A stretch of DNA of 32,714 nucleotides, taken from assembly GCA_002007405.1 (NCBI GenBank), contig JYIN01000001.1:1-32714 (forward strand), written 5' to 3'. This stretch comes from Gammaproteobacteria bacterium Gsub. Lineage in GTDB: Bacteria; Pseudomonadota; Gammaproteobacteria; PS1; Pseudothioglobaceae. Below the pieces are notes generated by a model. That model was given only the letters and a program-made list of their open reading frames with translations, made no database searches and had not been told where the DNA came from. Every line of letters starts with the position of its first letter. Position 1 is the first letter of the stretch. The position numbers and the translations under genes were made by a program. Below are positions 16,226 to 25,446 of the stretch, in pieces.

Positions 16226-17044
16226 ATGCAGACAAAATTTTCAGTGTTGATGTCAATATACAACCAAGAAAAAGCAATCTATTTTAATAGGGCAATGCAA
16301 TCTATTTGGGACGAACAAACGCTAAAACCTGATGAAATTATTTTAGTTGAAGATGGAAAACTAACAGCCCCGTTATATCAAAACATAGATGTGTGGGCAA
16401 ACAAACTGGGAGAGAAACTCACTATTGTGCCCCTTAAACACCATGTTGGAATCAGTGGCGCTCTTAATGCTGGGTTACAAAAATGTCGTTATGAGATCAT
16501 TGCTAGAATGGACAGTGATGATATCGCCTTAAAAGATAGATTTGCCAAACAATTAGCGGTATTTAAAAATCACAGCGTTGATATTGTTAGCTCGTGGGTG
16601 GGTGAATTTGATAAAACTGAAGATAACATAGTCTCATATCGTAAATTACCACAATACCACAATCAAATTATTAAATTTAGCAAAAAAAGATCGCCCATTA
16701 ACCACCCTGCTGTCATGTATAAAAAATCCATTATTAAAAATGCTGGCAACTACCCTTGTAAAATTATCCTTGAGGATTATTATCTGTGCGTTAAAGCAGC
16801 GTTAGCAGGCGCTAAATTCTACAACATTCAACAACCTCTGGTTAATACTCGAATCGGACATAAACATATTAGCAGACGGAGCGGCTGGCAATATGCACTA
16901 GGCGAGTATCAAATGCAAAAAAAATGCTTTCAACTAGGTTATATTAATTTTTTTGAATTTATTAGAAACATTAGCCTGCGTTTTATTGTAAGAATAATGC
17001 CCAGAAAAATAGTCACCGTTATCTACAAAATATTAAGAAGGTAG
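16226..17044 (+). CDS. GT2-family glycosyltransferase
   Basis: The 272-residue GT-A glycosyltransferase has FSVLMSIYNQEKAIYF at 5-20, EIILVEDG at 37-44, GISGALNAGL and RMDSDDIALKDRF at 94-106 (DSDD metal site), INHPAVMYKK and EDYYLCVKAALAGAKF. This pattern resembles enzymes that add galactose or similar sugars to O-antigen or capsule chains, but the sugar cannot be told. It is the last gene of the plus-strand glycan operon; no flippase, polymerase or exporter follows in the window. Confidence 0.9.
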   Translation: MQTKFSVLMSIYNQEKAIYFNRAMQSIWDEQTLKPDEIILVEDGKLTAPLYQNIDVWANKLGEKLTIVPLKHHVGISGALNAGLQKCRYEIIARMDSDDIALKDRFAKQLAVFKNHSVDIVSSWVGEFDKTEDNIVSYRKLPQYHNQIIKFSKKRSPINHPAVMYKKSIIKNAGNYPCKIILEDYYLCVKAALAGAKFYNIQQPLVNTRIGHKHISRRSGWQYALGEYQMQKKCFQLGYINFFEFIRNISLRFIVRIMPRKIVTVIYKILRR

Positions 17045-17259
17045 CCTAAAAATAGATTCTCAAAAATACCCATTAAGAGGTTTGAAAAATTTTAATGCAG
17101 TCTATTAGAACGCAGAATAATGTGTTTTTTATCTAAAAATAAATCAATCTGCTTATTTATTATTCTGTGCGCATAATGTTACTTTGATGCTTGTTTTTTG
17201 GGGTTTAAGTTGGATTTTTAAAGGTTGATAACCTACAAAACAAGTGCTTATGACCCGCC

Positions 17260-17288
17260 TTGATAGTTATTTGCTTTGTGCGTATAAT
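17260..17288 (+). promoter_or_regulatory. Near-consensus sigma70-type promoter of the tkt block
   Basis: TTGATA at 17260-17265 and TATAAT at 17283-17288 are separated by exactly 17 bases, differing from consensus at one -35 base. Transcription would start near 17295, some 24 bases before the tkt ATG. It lies inside the upstream open extension of the tkt frame, which argues that the extension is not translated. Confidence 0.8.
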
Positions 17289-17318
17289 AGCCCAGTTTTG
17301 TCTCTCAAGGAAATTTTT

Positions 17319-19301
17319 ATGCCGTCACGCACAGATTTAGCAAATGCAATTCGCGCTCTTAGTATGGACGCAGTCCAAAGGGCAAATTCTGGGCATCCGG
17401 GTGCACCGATGGGGATGGCAGACATTGCTGAGGTACTTTGGAACGACCATATGCAATATAATCCAGCAAACCCAGACTGGGTTGGGCGTGACCGCTTTGT
17501 TTTATCAAATGGGCATGGTTCAATGTTGCTTTATTCATTGTTGCATTTAACTGGTTTTAACTTGAGCATAGATGATATTAAAAATTTCCGACAGCTTCAT
17601 TCTAAAACAGCAGGTCATCCTGAATACGGCTATGCTGATGGCATTGAAACCACAACGGGTCCGCTCGGTCAAGGTATTGCTAACGCAGTTGGTATGGCAA
17701 TTGCCGAGCGCACCCTGGGCGCCCAATTTAATAAACCTGGGCATAATATCATTGACCATCATACTTATGTATTTATGGGCGATGGTTGTTTGATGGAAGG
17801 CTTATCACACGAATCTTGTGCAATGGCAGGGGCACTGGGTTTGGGCAAGTTGATTGCTTTTTGGGACGACAATAATATTTCTATTGATGGGCATATTGAC
17901 GATTGGATGGAGCGTAGCGTGCCCAAGCGTTTTAAATCTTACGATTGGCATGTCGTTGTGATTGATGGGCATGATTCTGTTGCAATCAATGATGCTATTA
18001 TTGAAGCCAAATCTGTTAGTGATAAACCTAGTTTAATTTGTTGTAAAACCATCATTGGTTTTGGCGCACCAAACCTTGCAGGCAGCCACGATTGTCATGG
18101 TGCCCCCCTAGGTAATGATGAAGTTGCTGCCACGCGCAAAGCATTGGGCTGGGAGTCTGCACCATTTGAGATTCCAGCCGATATTTATGCTGGCTGGGAC
18201 CATAAACAACAAGGCGCTACTGCTGAGCGTGTATGGGATGATAAATTTGTCGCCTATAAAACAGAATTTCCAAACGAAGCGGCAGAATTCAAACGCAGAA
18301 TAGCAGGTAAGATGCCTGCTAATTTTGCAACTGAAATGGACAAATTCATTGCCAAAACACAAGAGCAGATGCCTAATATTGCCTCGCGTAAAGCCTCACA
18401 AAATACAATTGAGGTGATGGGGGCATTGTTACCAGAATTATTTGGTGGATCTGCTGATTTAACCGGCTCTAATTTAACCAGTTGGTCAGGCACCGTCAGA
18501 GTCAATGCCGATAACGCCAACGGTAACTATATTTCATGGGGGGTGCGTGAATTTGGTATGGCACACATGATGAATGGCATGGTACTGTATGGAGGGTTTA
18601 GGGTGTATGGTGCAACTTTTTTGATGTTTATGGAATTTATGCGTAATGCCTTGCGTATGTCATCGCTAATGAAAATTGGCACGATTTATGTTTATACACA
18701 CGACTCTATTGGTCTTGGTGAAGATGGTCCAACTCATCAGCCTGTTGAACAAATATCTACCATACGCATGATTCCGGGGTTCCACTCTTGGAGAGGCTGT
18801 GACGCAGTTGAATCAGCGGTGTCTTGGAAAATGGCGATGCTACGCACTAACGCACCAACAGCTTTGATATTTTCTCGGCAAAATTTAACACCAATTGAGC
18901 GCACCACTGAGCAAGTTAAAAATATTGAAAAAGGTGGCTATGTACTTAGAGATTGTAAGGGGAAAGCGGATATTATTTTTATTGCTACAGGTTCTGAGGT
19001 AGCTCTGGCAGTTGAGGCAGCAATGGTGATGGACGCTAAAGTCCGCGTGGTTTCAATGCCTTGCACCAATGCCTATGACGAACAAGACAAAGATTATCAG
19101 GAATCGGTATTAACACCAGGTGTTAAACGCTTAGCAATTGAAGCAGGTGTGGGGGATGGTTGGTATAAATACATTGGTTTAGACGGGGGTTTGGTTTGTA
19201 TGACAACATTTGGTGAAAGTGCCCCAGCAAAGGATTTATTTAAAGAATTTGGCTTTACAGTAGAAAATATTATTGCTAAGGCAAAAGCACTCTTAACTTA
19301 A
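17319..19301 (+). CDS. tkt: Transketolase
   Basis: Transketolase moves two-carbon units between sugar phosphates with thiamine diphosphate. In an autotroph it regenerates pentose phosphates in the Calvin cycle as well as serving the pentose phosphate pathway. The 660-residue product (family about 660) has SGHPGAPMG at 24-32, the ThDP motif from [12 protein letters not shown] to [20 protein letters not shown] in the pyrimidine domain and a C-terminal domain with [17 protein letters not shown] 17319 is chosen because AAGGA lies eight bases upstream and a strong promoter sits between it and the alternative start at 17244. It leads the block with gap, pgk, pyk and fba. Confidence 0.97.
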   Translation: MPSRTDLANAIRALSMDAVQRANSGHPGAPMGMADIAEVLWNDHMQYNPANPDWVGRDRFVLSNGHGSMLLYSLLHLTGFNLSIDDIKNFRQLHSKTAGHPEYGYADGIETTTGPLGQGIANAVGMAIAERTLGAQFNKPGHNIIDHHTYVFMGDGCLMEGLSHESCAMAGALGLGKLIAFWDDNNISIDGHIDDWMERSVPKRFKSYDWHVVVIDGHDSVAINDAIIEAKSVSDKPSLICCKTIIGFGAPNLAGSHDCHGAPLGNDEVAATRKALGWESAPFEIPADIYAGWDHKQQGATAERVWDDKFVAYKTEFPNEAAEFKRRIAGKMPANFATEMDKFIAKTQEQMPNIASRKASQNTIEVMGALLPELFGGSADLTGSNLTSWSGTVRVNADNANGNYISWGVREFGMAHMMNGMVLYGGFRVYGATFLMFMEFMRNALRMSSLMKIGTIYVYTHDSIGLGEDGPTHQPVEQISTIRMIPGFHSWRGCDAVESAVSWKMAMLRTNAPTALIFSRQNLTPIERTTEQVKNIEKGGYVLRDCKGKADIIFIATGSEVALAVEAAMVMDAKVRVVSMPCTNAYDEQDKDYQESVLTPGVKRLAIEAGVGDGWYKYIGLDGGLVCMTTFGESAPAKDLFKEFGFTVENIIAKAKALLT

Positions 19302-19331
19302 TTCTAATAATAAAATAACGGGAGTAAAAAA

Positions 19332-20327
19332 ATGGCAATTAGAGTAGGTATTAATGGTTTTGGTCGCATTGGTCGTATGGTTTTTCGTGCCATCGCCAAA
19401 GATTTTCCAAAATTAGAAGTGGTCGGTATCAACGACTTATTAGACAATGATTATTTGGCATATATGCTTAAATATGACACCGCACATGGTCGTTTTGAGG
19501 AAAAAATTACTATTGATGGCGATAATTTTGTGATTGCTGACAAAAAAATCCGTCTATCTGCTGAGCGCAACCCAGCAGACCTTAAATGGGGTGATATTGA
19601 TGTTGATGTAGTCATCGATTGCACTGGTTTTTTCTTGACCGAAGAATCTTGCCAAGCCCACCTTGATGCAGGCGCTAAAAAAGTAGTCCAATCAGCCCCC
19701 AGTAAAGACGCAACGCCAATGTTTGTCTATGGTGTTAATCACAGCGAATATGCATCTCAAAAAATTATCTCAGCCGCCTCTTGCACCACCAACTGTTTAG
19801 CGCCAATTGCCAAAGTGATCAATGATAATTGGGGGCTTAAACGCGGTTTAATGACCACAGTTCACGCCGCAACAGCAACCCAAAAAACCGTTGATGGTCC
19901 CTCAATGAAAGACTGGCGTGGCGGGCGTGCGGTGTTCGAGAATATCATTCCCTCATCAACAGGTGCAGCCAAAGCCGTGGGTGTGGTATTGCCAGAATTA
20001 AATGGCAAATTAACTGGTATGGCGTTTCGTATTCCTTCTGTGGATGTTTCAGTGGTTGATTTAACTTGTGAATTAGACAAACCGGCAACTTATACCCAAA
20101 TTTGTACAGCCATTAAAGAAGCCTCTGAAGGCACGATGAAAGGTACCTTGTCTTATACAGATGAGATGGTCGTATCAAGTGATTTCCGCGGTATTAGCGC
20201 CTCTTCAATTTTTGACGCGGGTGCAGGAATTGCTCTTGACGATACCTTTGTTAAGGTGGTTTCTTGGTATGACAATGAGTATGGCTACACTTGTAATATG
20301 TTGCGTTTGGTTGAGCATATTGCTTAA
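19332..20327 (+). CDS. gap: Glyceraldehyde-3-phosphate dehydrogenase
   Basis: Converts glyceraldehyde 3-phosphate to 1,3-bisphosphoglycerate and the reverse; in carbon fixation the reductive direction matters. The 331-residue product begins with the NAD-binding [16 protein letters not shown]. It has the catalytic [10 protein letters not shown] (Cys151), the phosphate-binding [10 protein letters not shown] and [12 protein letters not shown] at the end. The Asp following IN at 34-35 suits NAD, though NADP use cannot be excluded by eye. A GGGAG ribosome site precedes ATG 19332; it lies 30 bases after tkt, so co-transcription is likely. Confidence 0.97.
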   Translation: MAIRVGINGFGRIGRMVFRAIAKDFPKLEVVGINDLLDNDYLAYMLKYDTAHGRFEEKITIDGDNFVIADKKIRLSAERNPADLKWGDIDVDVVIDCTGFFLTEESCQAHLDAGAKKVVQSAPSKDATPMFVYGVNHSEYASQKIISAASCTTNCLAPIAKVINDNWGLKRGLMTTVHAATATQKTVDGPSMKDWRGGRAVFENIIPSSTGAAKAVGVVLPELNGKLTGMAFRIPSVDVSVVDLTCELDKPATYTQICTAIKEASEGTMKGTLSYTDEMVVSSDFRGISASSIFDAGAGIALDDTFVKVVSWYDNEYGYTCNMLRLVEHIA

Positions 20328-20425
20328 ATGAATTTAAAGAACGGGCGGATAATAAAAATTTACACCCCTATTTTGACCCATCAAAAATAATTTCAATGGG
20401 TTGTCTAATTTATTTTTAGGAAAAT

Positions 20426-21589
20426 ATGTCAATTATCAATTTATCAGATTTGGATTTAACCTCAAAAAGAGTGCTGATTCGTCAAGACCTTAATGTGCCA
20501 ATTAAAAACGGTGTGGTTACCAGCGATAAACGAATTAAAGCCTCGCTACCAACCATTGAGTTAGCGATGAAACAAGGTGCAAAAGTGATGTTAATGTCGC
20601 ATCTTGGTCGCCCCCAAGAAGGTGAGGTGAGTGATGAATTTAGCCTACAACCAGTGGCGAATCGCCTGAGTGAGTTATTAAATACCGCCGTGCGTCTAGA
20701 AAAAGATTGGTTAAACGGGATTGAGATCAATGACAAAGAGGTGGTGCTTTGTGAGAATGTGCGTTTTAATAAAGGTGAGATAGCAAATAATGACGACTTA
20801 TCAAAAAAAATGGCAGCCCTATGTGATGTTTTCGTCATGGATGCTTTTGGCACCGCACATCGTGCCCAAGCCTCAACGCATGGGGTGGCAAAATATGCCC
20901 CTGTTGCTTGTGCTGGACCTTTATTATCAGATGAATTAGCCGCCTTGGGTAAGGCCTTAGAAAATCCAAAGCGTCCAATGGTGGCAATTGTTGGTGGCTC
21001 TAAGGTTTCTACTAAACTGAATGTGTTAGAATCGTTGTCCAAGATTGTTGATCAATTAGTTGTTGGCGGTGGTATTGCCAATACTTTTATCGCTGCACAA
21101 GGGCATAATGTCGGTAATTCTTTATGTGAACATGATTTAATTCCAACAGCTAAAAAACTAATGCAAGATTGTGAAATTCCAGTACCAACAGATGTTGTTT
21201 GTGGCAAAGAATTTTCAGAAAGCACACCTGCAGAAACCAAATCAACTGATAAACTAGACAATGACGATATGATTTTTGATATCGGTCCTAATGCCGCTAC
21301 CGAATTAGCTAAAATTATGAAAAATGCGGGCACGATTGTTTGGAATGGTCCAGTTGGTGTGTTTGAATTTGAGCAATTTTCAGGTGGCACTAAAACTTTG
21401 GCTATGGCAATTGCGAGCTCAGCCGCGTTTTCAATTGCTGGTGGTGGCGATACACTGGCTGCCGTTGATAAATACGGTATTGAGTCCAAAATGAGTTACA
21501 TCTCAACTGGTGGCGGTGCGTTTTTAGAATTTTTAGAAGGCAAGAAATTACCAGCAGTTGCCATCTTAGAAGAAAGAGCTTTGAGGTAG
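20426..21589 (+). CDS. pgk: Phosphoglycerate kinase
   Basis: Phosphorylates 3-phosphoglycerate to 1,3-bisphosphoglycerate (Calvin direction) or the reverse in glycolysis. The 387-residue product has [11 protein letters not shown] at 15-25, the substrate-binding [44 protein letters not shown] and the C-terminal GGGDTLAAV and [13 protein letters not shown]. An AGGA ribosome site lies just before ATG 20426. The gap to the upstream gene (98 bases) contains a weak ACCCAT/ATGGGT stem but no convincing terminator. The stop is three bases before the pyk start. Confidence 0.97.
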   Translation: MSIINLSDLDLTSKRVLIRQDLNVPIKNGVVTSDKRIKASLPTIELAMKQGAKVMLMSHLGRPQEGEVSDEFSLQPVANRLSELLNTAVRLEKDWLNGIEINDKEVVLCENVRFNKGEIANNDDLSKKMAALCDVFVMDAFGTAHRAQASTHGVAKYAPVACAGPLLSDELAALGKALENPKRPMVAIVGGSKVSTKLNVLESLSKIVDQLVVGGGIANTFIAAQGHNVGNSLCEHDLIPTAKKLMQDCEIPVPTDVVCGKEFSESTPAETKSTDKLDNDDMIFDIGPNAATELAKIMKNAGTIVWNGPVGVFEFEQFSGGTKTLAMAIASSAAFSIAGGGDTLAAVDKYGIESKMSYISTGGGAFLEFLEGKKLPAVAILEERALR

Positions 21590-21592
21590 GAC

Positions 21593-23041
21593 TTGGCAAG
21601 ACGAACTAAAATACTAGCAACACTTGGACCAGCAACAGACAAACCGGGTGTATTGGAAAATATTCTAATGGCGGGCGCCAATGTCGTGAGGATTAATTTT
21701 TCTCACGGCTCAGAACAACAGCACCTTGACAGAGTAGTGGCAACCCGCAACTGGGCTAAAACTCACAATACTTATGTTGGGGTTTTGATGGATCTTCAGG
21801 GACCGAAAATCCGTATTGCTTGTTTTAAAAATGGCATAAAAATCATACTTAACAATGGCGATGCTTTCACCCTTGATGCAGATATGGATGAGAATCTAGG
21901 GGATCAAAACTCGGTGGGTATTGCTTATAAAACTTTGCCACAAGATGTTAAATCTGGTGATATATTGCTACTTGATGACGGCAAAATAGTTTTAAAGGTT
22001 ATTGATGTTAAAGGCAACAAAATTAATACTCAAGTCATACAAGGTGGGGTCTTATCTGACAAAAAAGGCATCAATCTTCGTGGCGGTGGCTTGTCTGCTA
22101 ATGCATTGACCGAAAAAGATAAAGCCGACATACTCATTGCTGCAAAAGCAAATGCGGATTATGTTGCCCTTTCATTTCCAATGAGTGGCGATGATGTGCG
22201 CAAAACCAAACACTTATTAAAACAAGCCGGGTGCAATGCTGGAGTTATCTCAAAAATTGAACGCGCTGAGGCTTTGGCGGATGAGATTATTTTTGATATT
22301 ATTAAAGAATCTGCCGGCATTATGGTAGCGCGTGGTGATTTAGGTGTTGAAATAGGCGATCCTCAATTACCTGCACAACAAAAGCGTCTTATCAAATTAG
22401 CAAGGTCAAATGACCGTATTGTTATTACCGCAACGCAAATGTTAGAATCAATGATTGCCAGCCCAATTCCAACCCGTGCAGAAGTGTTTGATGTTGCTAA
22501 TGCGGTGCTAGACGGCACTGACGCGGTTATGCTCTCGGCTGAGACTGCAACTGGCAGTTTTCCTGAGAATGCGATTAAAACCATGCACGATGTTTGTTTG
22601 GAGACTGAAAAAAATCCCATTGCAAAAATATCCCATCATCGCTTAAATAAAAATTTTGAACATATTGACGAAACCATTGCCATGAGCACGATGTATGCGG
22701 CTAATCATCTAGGCACCAAAATAGTGGCAGCACTAACACAGACCGGCAAAACGGCGATGTGGATGTCAAGAATCAGCTCCAATATTCCTATTTATGCTAT
22801 GAGTGACAACATAAAAACTTTACGCCAAGTTACATTATATCGGGGGGTTTATCCTTGCGGTATTAAAAAAAATACAAAAAACAACTGGGCAGATGTTAGT
22901 AGGAATGTTATCAATACCCTGTTAAATAGTCAGGTTGTTAAAGACCAAGACTTGATAATACTCACCAAGGGCATGTATAAGGATAAATCAAGCGGCACAA
23001 ATATGATGAAAATTTTGCGTGTCGGTGATGATAACTATTAA
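21593..23041 (+). CDS. pyk: Pyruvate kinase
   Basis: Makes pyruvate and ATP from phosphoenolpyruvate and ADP. The 482-residue product has RRTKILATLGPATD at the N-terminus, VRINFSHGS, MDLQGPKIRI, the active-site region GIMVARGDLGVEIG and TATQMLESMI, and a C-terminal allosteric domain containing ALTQTGKTA. It starts at TTG 21593, preceded by GAGG and AGGA and placed three bases after the pgk stop, so translation is probably coupled to pgk. Its presence among Calvin genes links fixed triose phosphates to pyruvate synthesis. Confidence 0.95.
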   Translation: MARRTKILATLGPATDKPGVLENILMAGANVVRINFSHGSEQQHLDRVVATRNWAKTHNTYVGVLMDLQGPKIRIACFKNGIKIILNNGDAFTLDADMDENLGDQNSVGIAYKTLPQDVKSGDILLLDDGKIVLKVIDVKGNKINTQVIQGGVLSDKKGINLRGGGLSANALTEKDKADILIAAKANADYVALSFPMSGDDVRKTKHLLKQAGCNAGVISKIERAEALADEIIFDIIKESAGIMVARGDLGVEIGDPQLPAQQKRLIKLARSNDRIVITATQMLESMIASPIPTRAEVFDVANAVLDGTDAVMLSAETATGSFPENAIKTMHDVCLETEKNPIAKISHHRLNKNFEHIDETIAMSTMYAANHLGTKIVAALTQTGKTAMWMSRISSNIPIYAMSDNIKTLRQVTLYRGVYPCGIKKNTKNNWADVSRNVINTLLNSQVVKDQDLIILTKGMYKDKSSGTNMMKILRVGDDNY

Positions 23042-23058
23042 AATGACAAAAAACTTTG

Positions 23059-23064
23059 TATAAT
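23059..23064 (+). promoter_or_regulatory. Possible -10 box upstream of fba
   Basis: TATAAT stands 57 bases before the fba ATG, preceded by TTTG, without a clear -35 at 16-18 bases. It could give fba its own transcript in addition to readthrough from the tkt promoter. Confidence 0.35.
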
Positions 23065-23120
23065 TTTGAACAATCATACTAAGGTCACAACAAAATAATA
23101 AAATAAAAAAGGAGAAGACG

Positions 23121-24182
23121 ATGTTAATTTCGCTAAGAGAATTATTAGACCATGCAGCAGAAAACGACTATGGAATGCCAGCATTTAATGTTAATAACAT
23201 GGAGCAGGTCCATGCCATTATGAGTGCTGCTGATAAAACCAATAGCCCAGTTGTTATGCAAGGCTCAGCTGGGGCAAGGAGTTATGCGGGTGAGCCTTTT
23301 CTACGCCATTTAATTGCGGCTGCTATTGAAATGTATCCTCATATTCCTATAGTTATGCACCAAGACCATGGTAGCGAACCTGCGGTTTGCTTACGCTCAA
23401 TCCAATCGGGTTTTTCATCGGTGATGATGGATGGCTCACTGATGCCAGATATGAAAACCCCTGCCTCGTTTGAATACAATGTTGCCGTTACTAAAGAAGT
23501 AGTGAAAATGGCACATGCGGGCGGGGTATCGGTTGAGGGTGAATTGGGCTGCTTGGGGTCATTAGAAACTGGAGAAATGGGCGAAGAAGACGGTCATGGT
23601 GCAGAGGGCAAATTAGACCTCGACATGTTGCTGACCAGCGTTGAAGAAGCGGCTGATTTTGTTAAAGCAACCAATGTTGATGCCTTAGCAATTGCCATTG
23701 GCACTAGCCATGGGGCATATAAATTTACCCAAGAGCCAACTGGAGAAATTTTAAGAATTGATAGAATTAAAGAAATTCATGCCCGCATTCCTAGCACCCA
23801 TCTAGTGATGCACGGGTCCTCAAGTGTACCCCAAGATTGGTTGAAAATTATCAATAATTTTGGTGGCGATATGGGACAAACCTATGGTGTGCCAGTGAAT
23901 GAAATTCAAGAAGGCATCAAAAATGGAGTGCGCAAAGTCAATATTGATACCGACCTACGCATGGCATCAACGGGGGCAATTCGCCGTCATTTAACCGAAA
24001 ATACTGCTAATTTTGACCCGCGTAAATTTTTAAAAGAAGCCACCAACGCCATGAGCGATATTTGTGCCGCGCGTTTTGAATCCTTTGGTTCAGCAGGTAA
24101 TGCCAGTAAAATCAAAGTCTCATCACTTGATAACATTAGCCAAAAATACGCCGCTGGTGAATTAGACGCACAGATTAAATAA
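23121..24182 (+). CDS. fba: Class II fructose-bisphosphate aldolase
   Basis: Condenses dihydroxyacetone phosphate with glyceraldehyde 3-phosphate, and in Calvin-cycle bacteria also with erythrose 4-phosphate. The 353-residue product is a class II zinc enzyme: [15 protein letters not shown] at 20-34, HQDHGSEP at 80-87 with catalytic Asp82 and zinc His83, [21 protein letters not shown] and [13 protein letters not shown]. The length and EGELG pattern fit the CbbA-type branch found in autotrophic Proteobacteria. GGAG lies six bases before ATG 23121. It closes the central-carbon block; RuBisCO and phosphoribulokinase are not in the window. Confidence 0.96.
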   Translation: MLISLRELLDHAAENDYGMPAFNVNNMEQVHAIMSAADKTNSPVVMQGSAGARSYAGEPFLRHLIAAAIEMYPHIPIVMHQDHGSEPAVCLRSIQSGFSSVMMDGSLMPDMKTPASFEYNVAVTKEVVKMAHAGGVSVEGELGCLGSLETGEMGEEDGHGAEGKLDLDMLLTSVEEAADFVKATNVDALAIAIGTSHGAYKFTQEPTGEILRIDRIKEIHARIPSTHLVMHGSSSVPQDWLKIINNFGGDMGQTYGVPVNEIQEGIKNGVRKVNIDTDLRMASTGAIRRHLTENTANFDPRKFLKEATNAMSDICAARFESFGSAGNASKIKVSSLDNISQKYAAGELDAQIK

Positions 24183-24386
24183 ATCTACAAAATTAAAAAC
24201 AATGTGTATTTTGCACACTATTTTATTTGTGTTCATATTATCATGATTTTTTTACTGTTTGAGGGAGATATAGTTATTTCAAGCCCACTAACCCGATTTT
24301 AGTTACTATTCTTGCAACAACAACCGCCAATATACTTGGCATATTATGGAGGCGAACGAATTACAAGCTTGGCTCAAGGTTTAGTT

Positions 24387-24494
24387 TTAATCAAAACCAA
24401 TAACCTTGCCTGTAAAACGACTATACAGAGCAACCCCTAAGCAGACTAAACCCCATACAATACCTAATAAAAATGTGCCGATTACAAATAACAT
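24387..24494 (-). CDS. Possible small single-pass membrane peptide (35 aa)
   Basis: The ORF from ATG 24494 encodes MLFVIGTFLLGIVWGLVCLG followed by a short basic tail (SRFTGK) and an acidic end. That gives one clean membrane helix with a positive-inside C-terminal flank. A perfect TATAAT on the minus strand (24501-24506) ends six bases before the ATG, so the message could be leaderless; no ribosome site is seen. Small membrane proteins of this design often accompany respiratory or transport complexes, but nothing nearby names a partner. I do not recognise the family. It may be chance, although an uninterrupted helix plus flanking charges in a spacer is suggestive. Confidence 0.4.
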   Translation of the reverse strand: MLFVIGTFLLGIVWGLVCLGVALYSRFTGKVIGFD

Positions 24495-24628
24495 AAGGAC
24501 ATTATATCATAATGAATGATATGGAATTAGCCATCAAGTTACGAGCAGATGGTGCTTTATATAGCATCTAAATGGTTGTTTCCTAATAAAAAATAACGAC
24601 CCATCTTAATGGAAAAATCAAAATATTG

Positions 24629-24670
24629 CATTACAAGACCTTTGCATCATTATGCGAAGGTCTCATTACA
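24629..24670. repeat. Palindrome flanked by 7-bp direct repeats
   Basis: CATTACA at 24629-24635 and 24664-24670 frames a 28-base palindrome whose 12-base arms (AGACCTTTGCAT / ATGCGAAGGTCT) differ at one pair around a CATT loop. The layout resembles terminal inverted repeats within a target-site duplication, as if an insertion sequence had lost its interior. It lacks a T run, so it is not an obvious terminator. Confidence 0.5.
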
Positions 24671-24708
24671 ACAAAAATGTATAGTGTTATAGGAATTTAA
24701 TAAAAACA

Positions 24709-25446
24709 ATGGCACGACCCAAAATAAAACTACCTAAATTACTGCTTAAACCAGTGGGTCGTGCTATGAGTGATTTTGACATGATTAGGGCAGGAGATAG
24801 AATTTTATTGGCGGTTTCTGGTGGCAAGGATTCTTTAAGCCTATTGCATTTGTTGCGGCATTTTCAGCGTCATGCACCGATTAAATTTGAGTTGGGCGTA
24901 GTAACGATTGACCCGCAGGTTAGAGGGTTTTCACCACAAGCCTTAGCAGGGTTTTTTAAACAATTTGACACCCCTTATTTTTTTGCAGAATTTCCCATGT
25001 TAGATAGGGCCGCACAGAGTATGCGTGGGGATTCTTATTGTTCGTTTTGTGCGCGCATTAAACGCGGTTTGATGTATCAAGTGGCGCGGCGTGAGGGTTA
25101 TAATGTTTTAGCATTGGGGCAACATTTGGATGATTTGAGCGAGAGTTTAATGATGTCAATATTTCATAATGGCAAAATCCAAACCATGAAAGCGCATTAT
25201 ATCAATGATGCCAAAGATTTGCGGATTATTCGCCCCTTGGTTTATGTGCGTGAGCGCCAATTGGCAGATTTTTCAACCATCGCCCAACTGCCAGTGATTC
25301 AAGATTCTTGCCCTGCGTGTTGGACAGCGCCAACCGAGAGAGCACACTTCAAAAAATGGCTATTGAATGAAGAAAAACGCACGCCCAATTTATATAAAAA
25401 TTTGCTCAGTGCGATGAGGGTTATGTTAGACGGAGTTAATCATTAA
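24709..25446 (+). CDS. ttcA: TtcA-family tRNA 2-thiocytidine synthetase-like protein
   Basis: TtcA adds sulfur to cytidine 32 of certain tRNAs using ATP and an iron-sulfur cluster. The 245-residue product has the PP-loop SGGKDS at 37-42, a CSFC pair (Cys111, Cys114) followed by ARIKRGLMYQVARREG, GQHLDDLSESLMMS, and a second pair CPAC (Cys201, Cys204). Two cysteine pairs plus PP-loop match the cluster-binding TtcA/TtuA superfamily. It is shorter than E. coli TtcA (311 residues), lacking part of both ends, so a relative with another tRNA target is possible. Only a poor ribosome site precedes ATG 24709. Its end overlaps the likely start of the acyltransferase gene. Confidence 0.85.
   Translation: MARPKIKLPKLLLKPVGRAMSDFDMIRAGDRILLAVSGGKDSLSLLHLLRHFQRHAPIKFELGVVTIDPQVRGFSPQALAGFFKQFDTPYFFAEFPMLDRAAQSMRGDSYCSFCARIKRGLMYQVARREGYNVLALGQHLDDLSESLMMSIFHNGKIQTMKAHYINDAKDLRIIRPLVYVRERQLADFSTIAQLPVIQDSCPACWTAPTERAHFKKWLLNEEKRTPNLYKNLLSAMRVMLDGVNH

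Larger units (their letters stand above)
24183..24708. other. 526-bp gene-poor region between fba and ttcA
   Basis: No recognised gene. It contains a possible 35-codon membrane peptide ORF on the minus strand (24387-24494) and a palindrome flanked by direct repeats (24629-24670). A few 19-45 codon ORFs exist on the plus strand, without ribosome sites or recognisable similarity. The composition is AT-rich, and it resembles a decayed intergenic spacer. Confidence 0.6.

Noticed and set aside
17110-17172. Inverted repeat AGAATAAT/ATTATTCT between the glycan island and tkt
   Set aside because: Eight-base AT-rich arms with a loop of about 37 bases; expected by chance in such sequence and lacking a terminator T run.
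17244-17318. Longer N-terminus for transketolase
   Set aside because: The extension contains the promoter hexamers and lacks a ribosome site; ATG 17319 has AAGGA and matches the family start.
20376-20401. Hairpin ACCCAT/ATGGGT between gap and pgk as terminator
   Set aside because: Six-base stem with a 14-base loop, and the T-rich stretch is interrupted; the genes are most likely co-transcribed.
24320-24440. Plus-strand ORF of about 44 codons in the fba-ttcA spacer
   Set aside because: No ribosome site, no recognisable similarity, and low-complexity composition; it is also antisense to the candidate membrane peptide.
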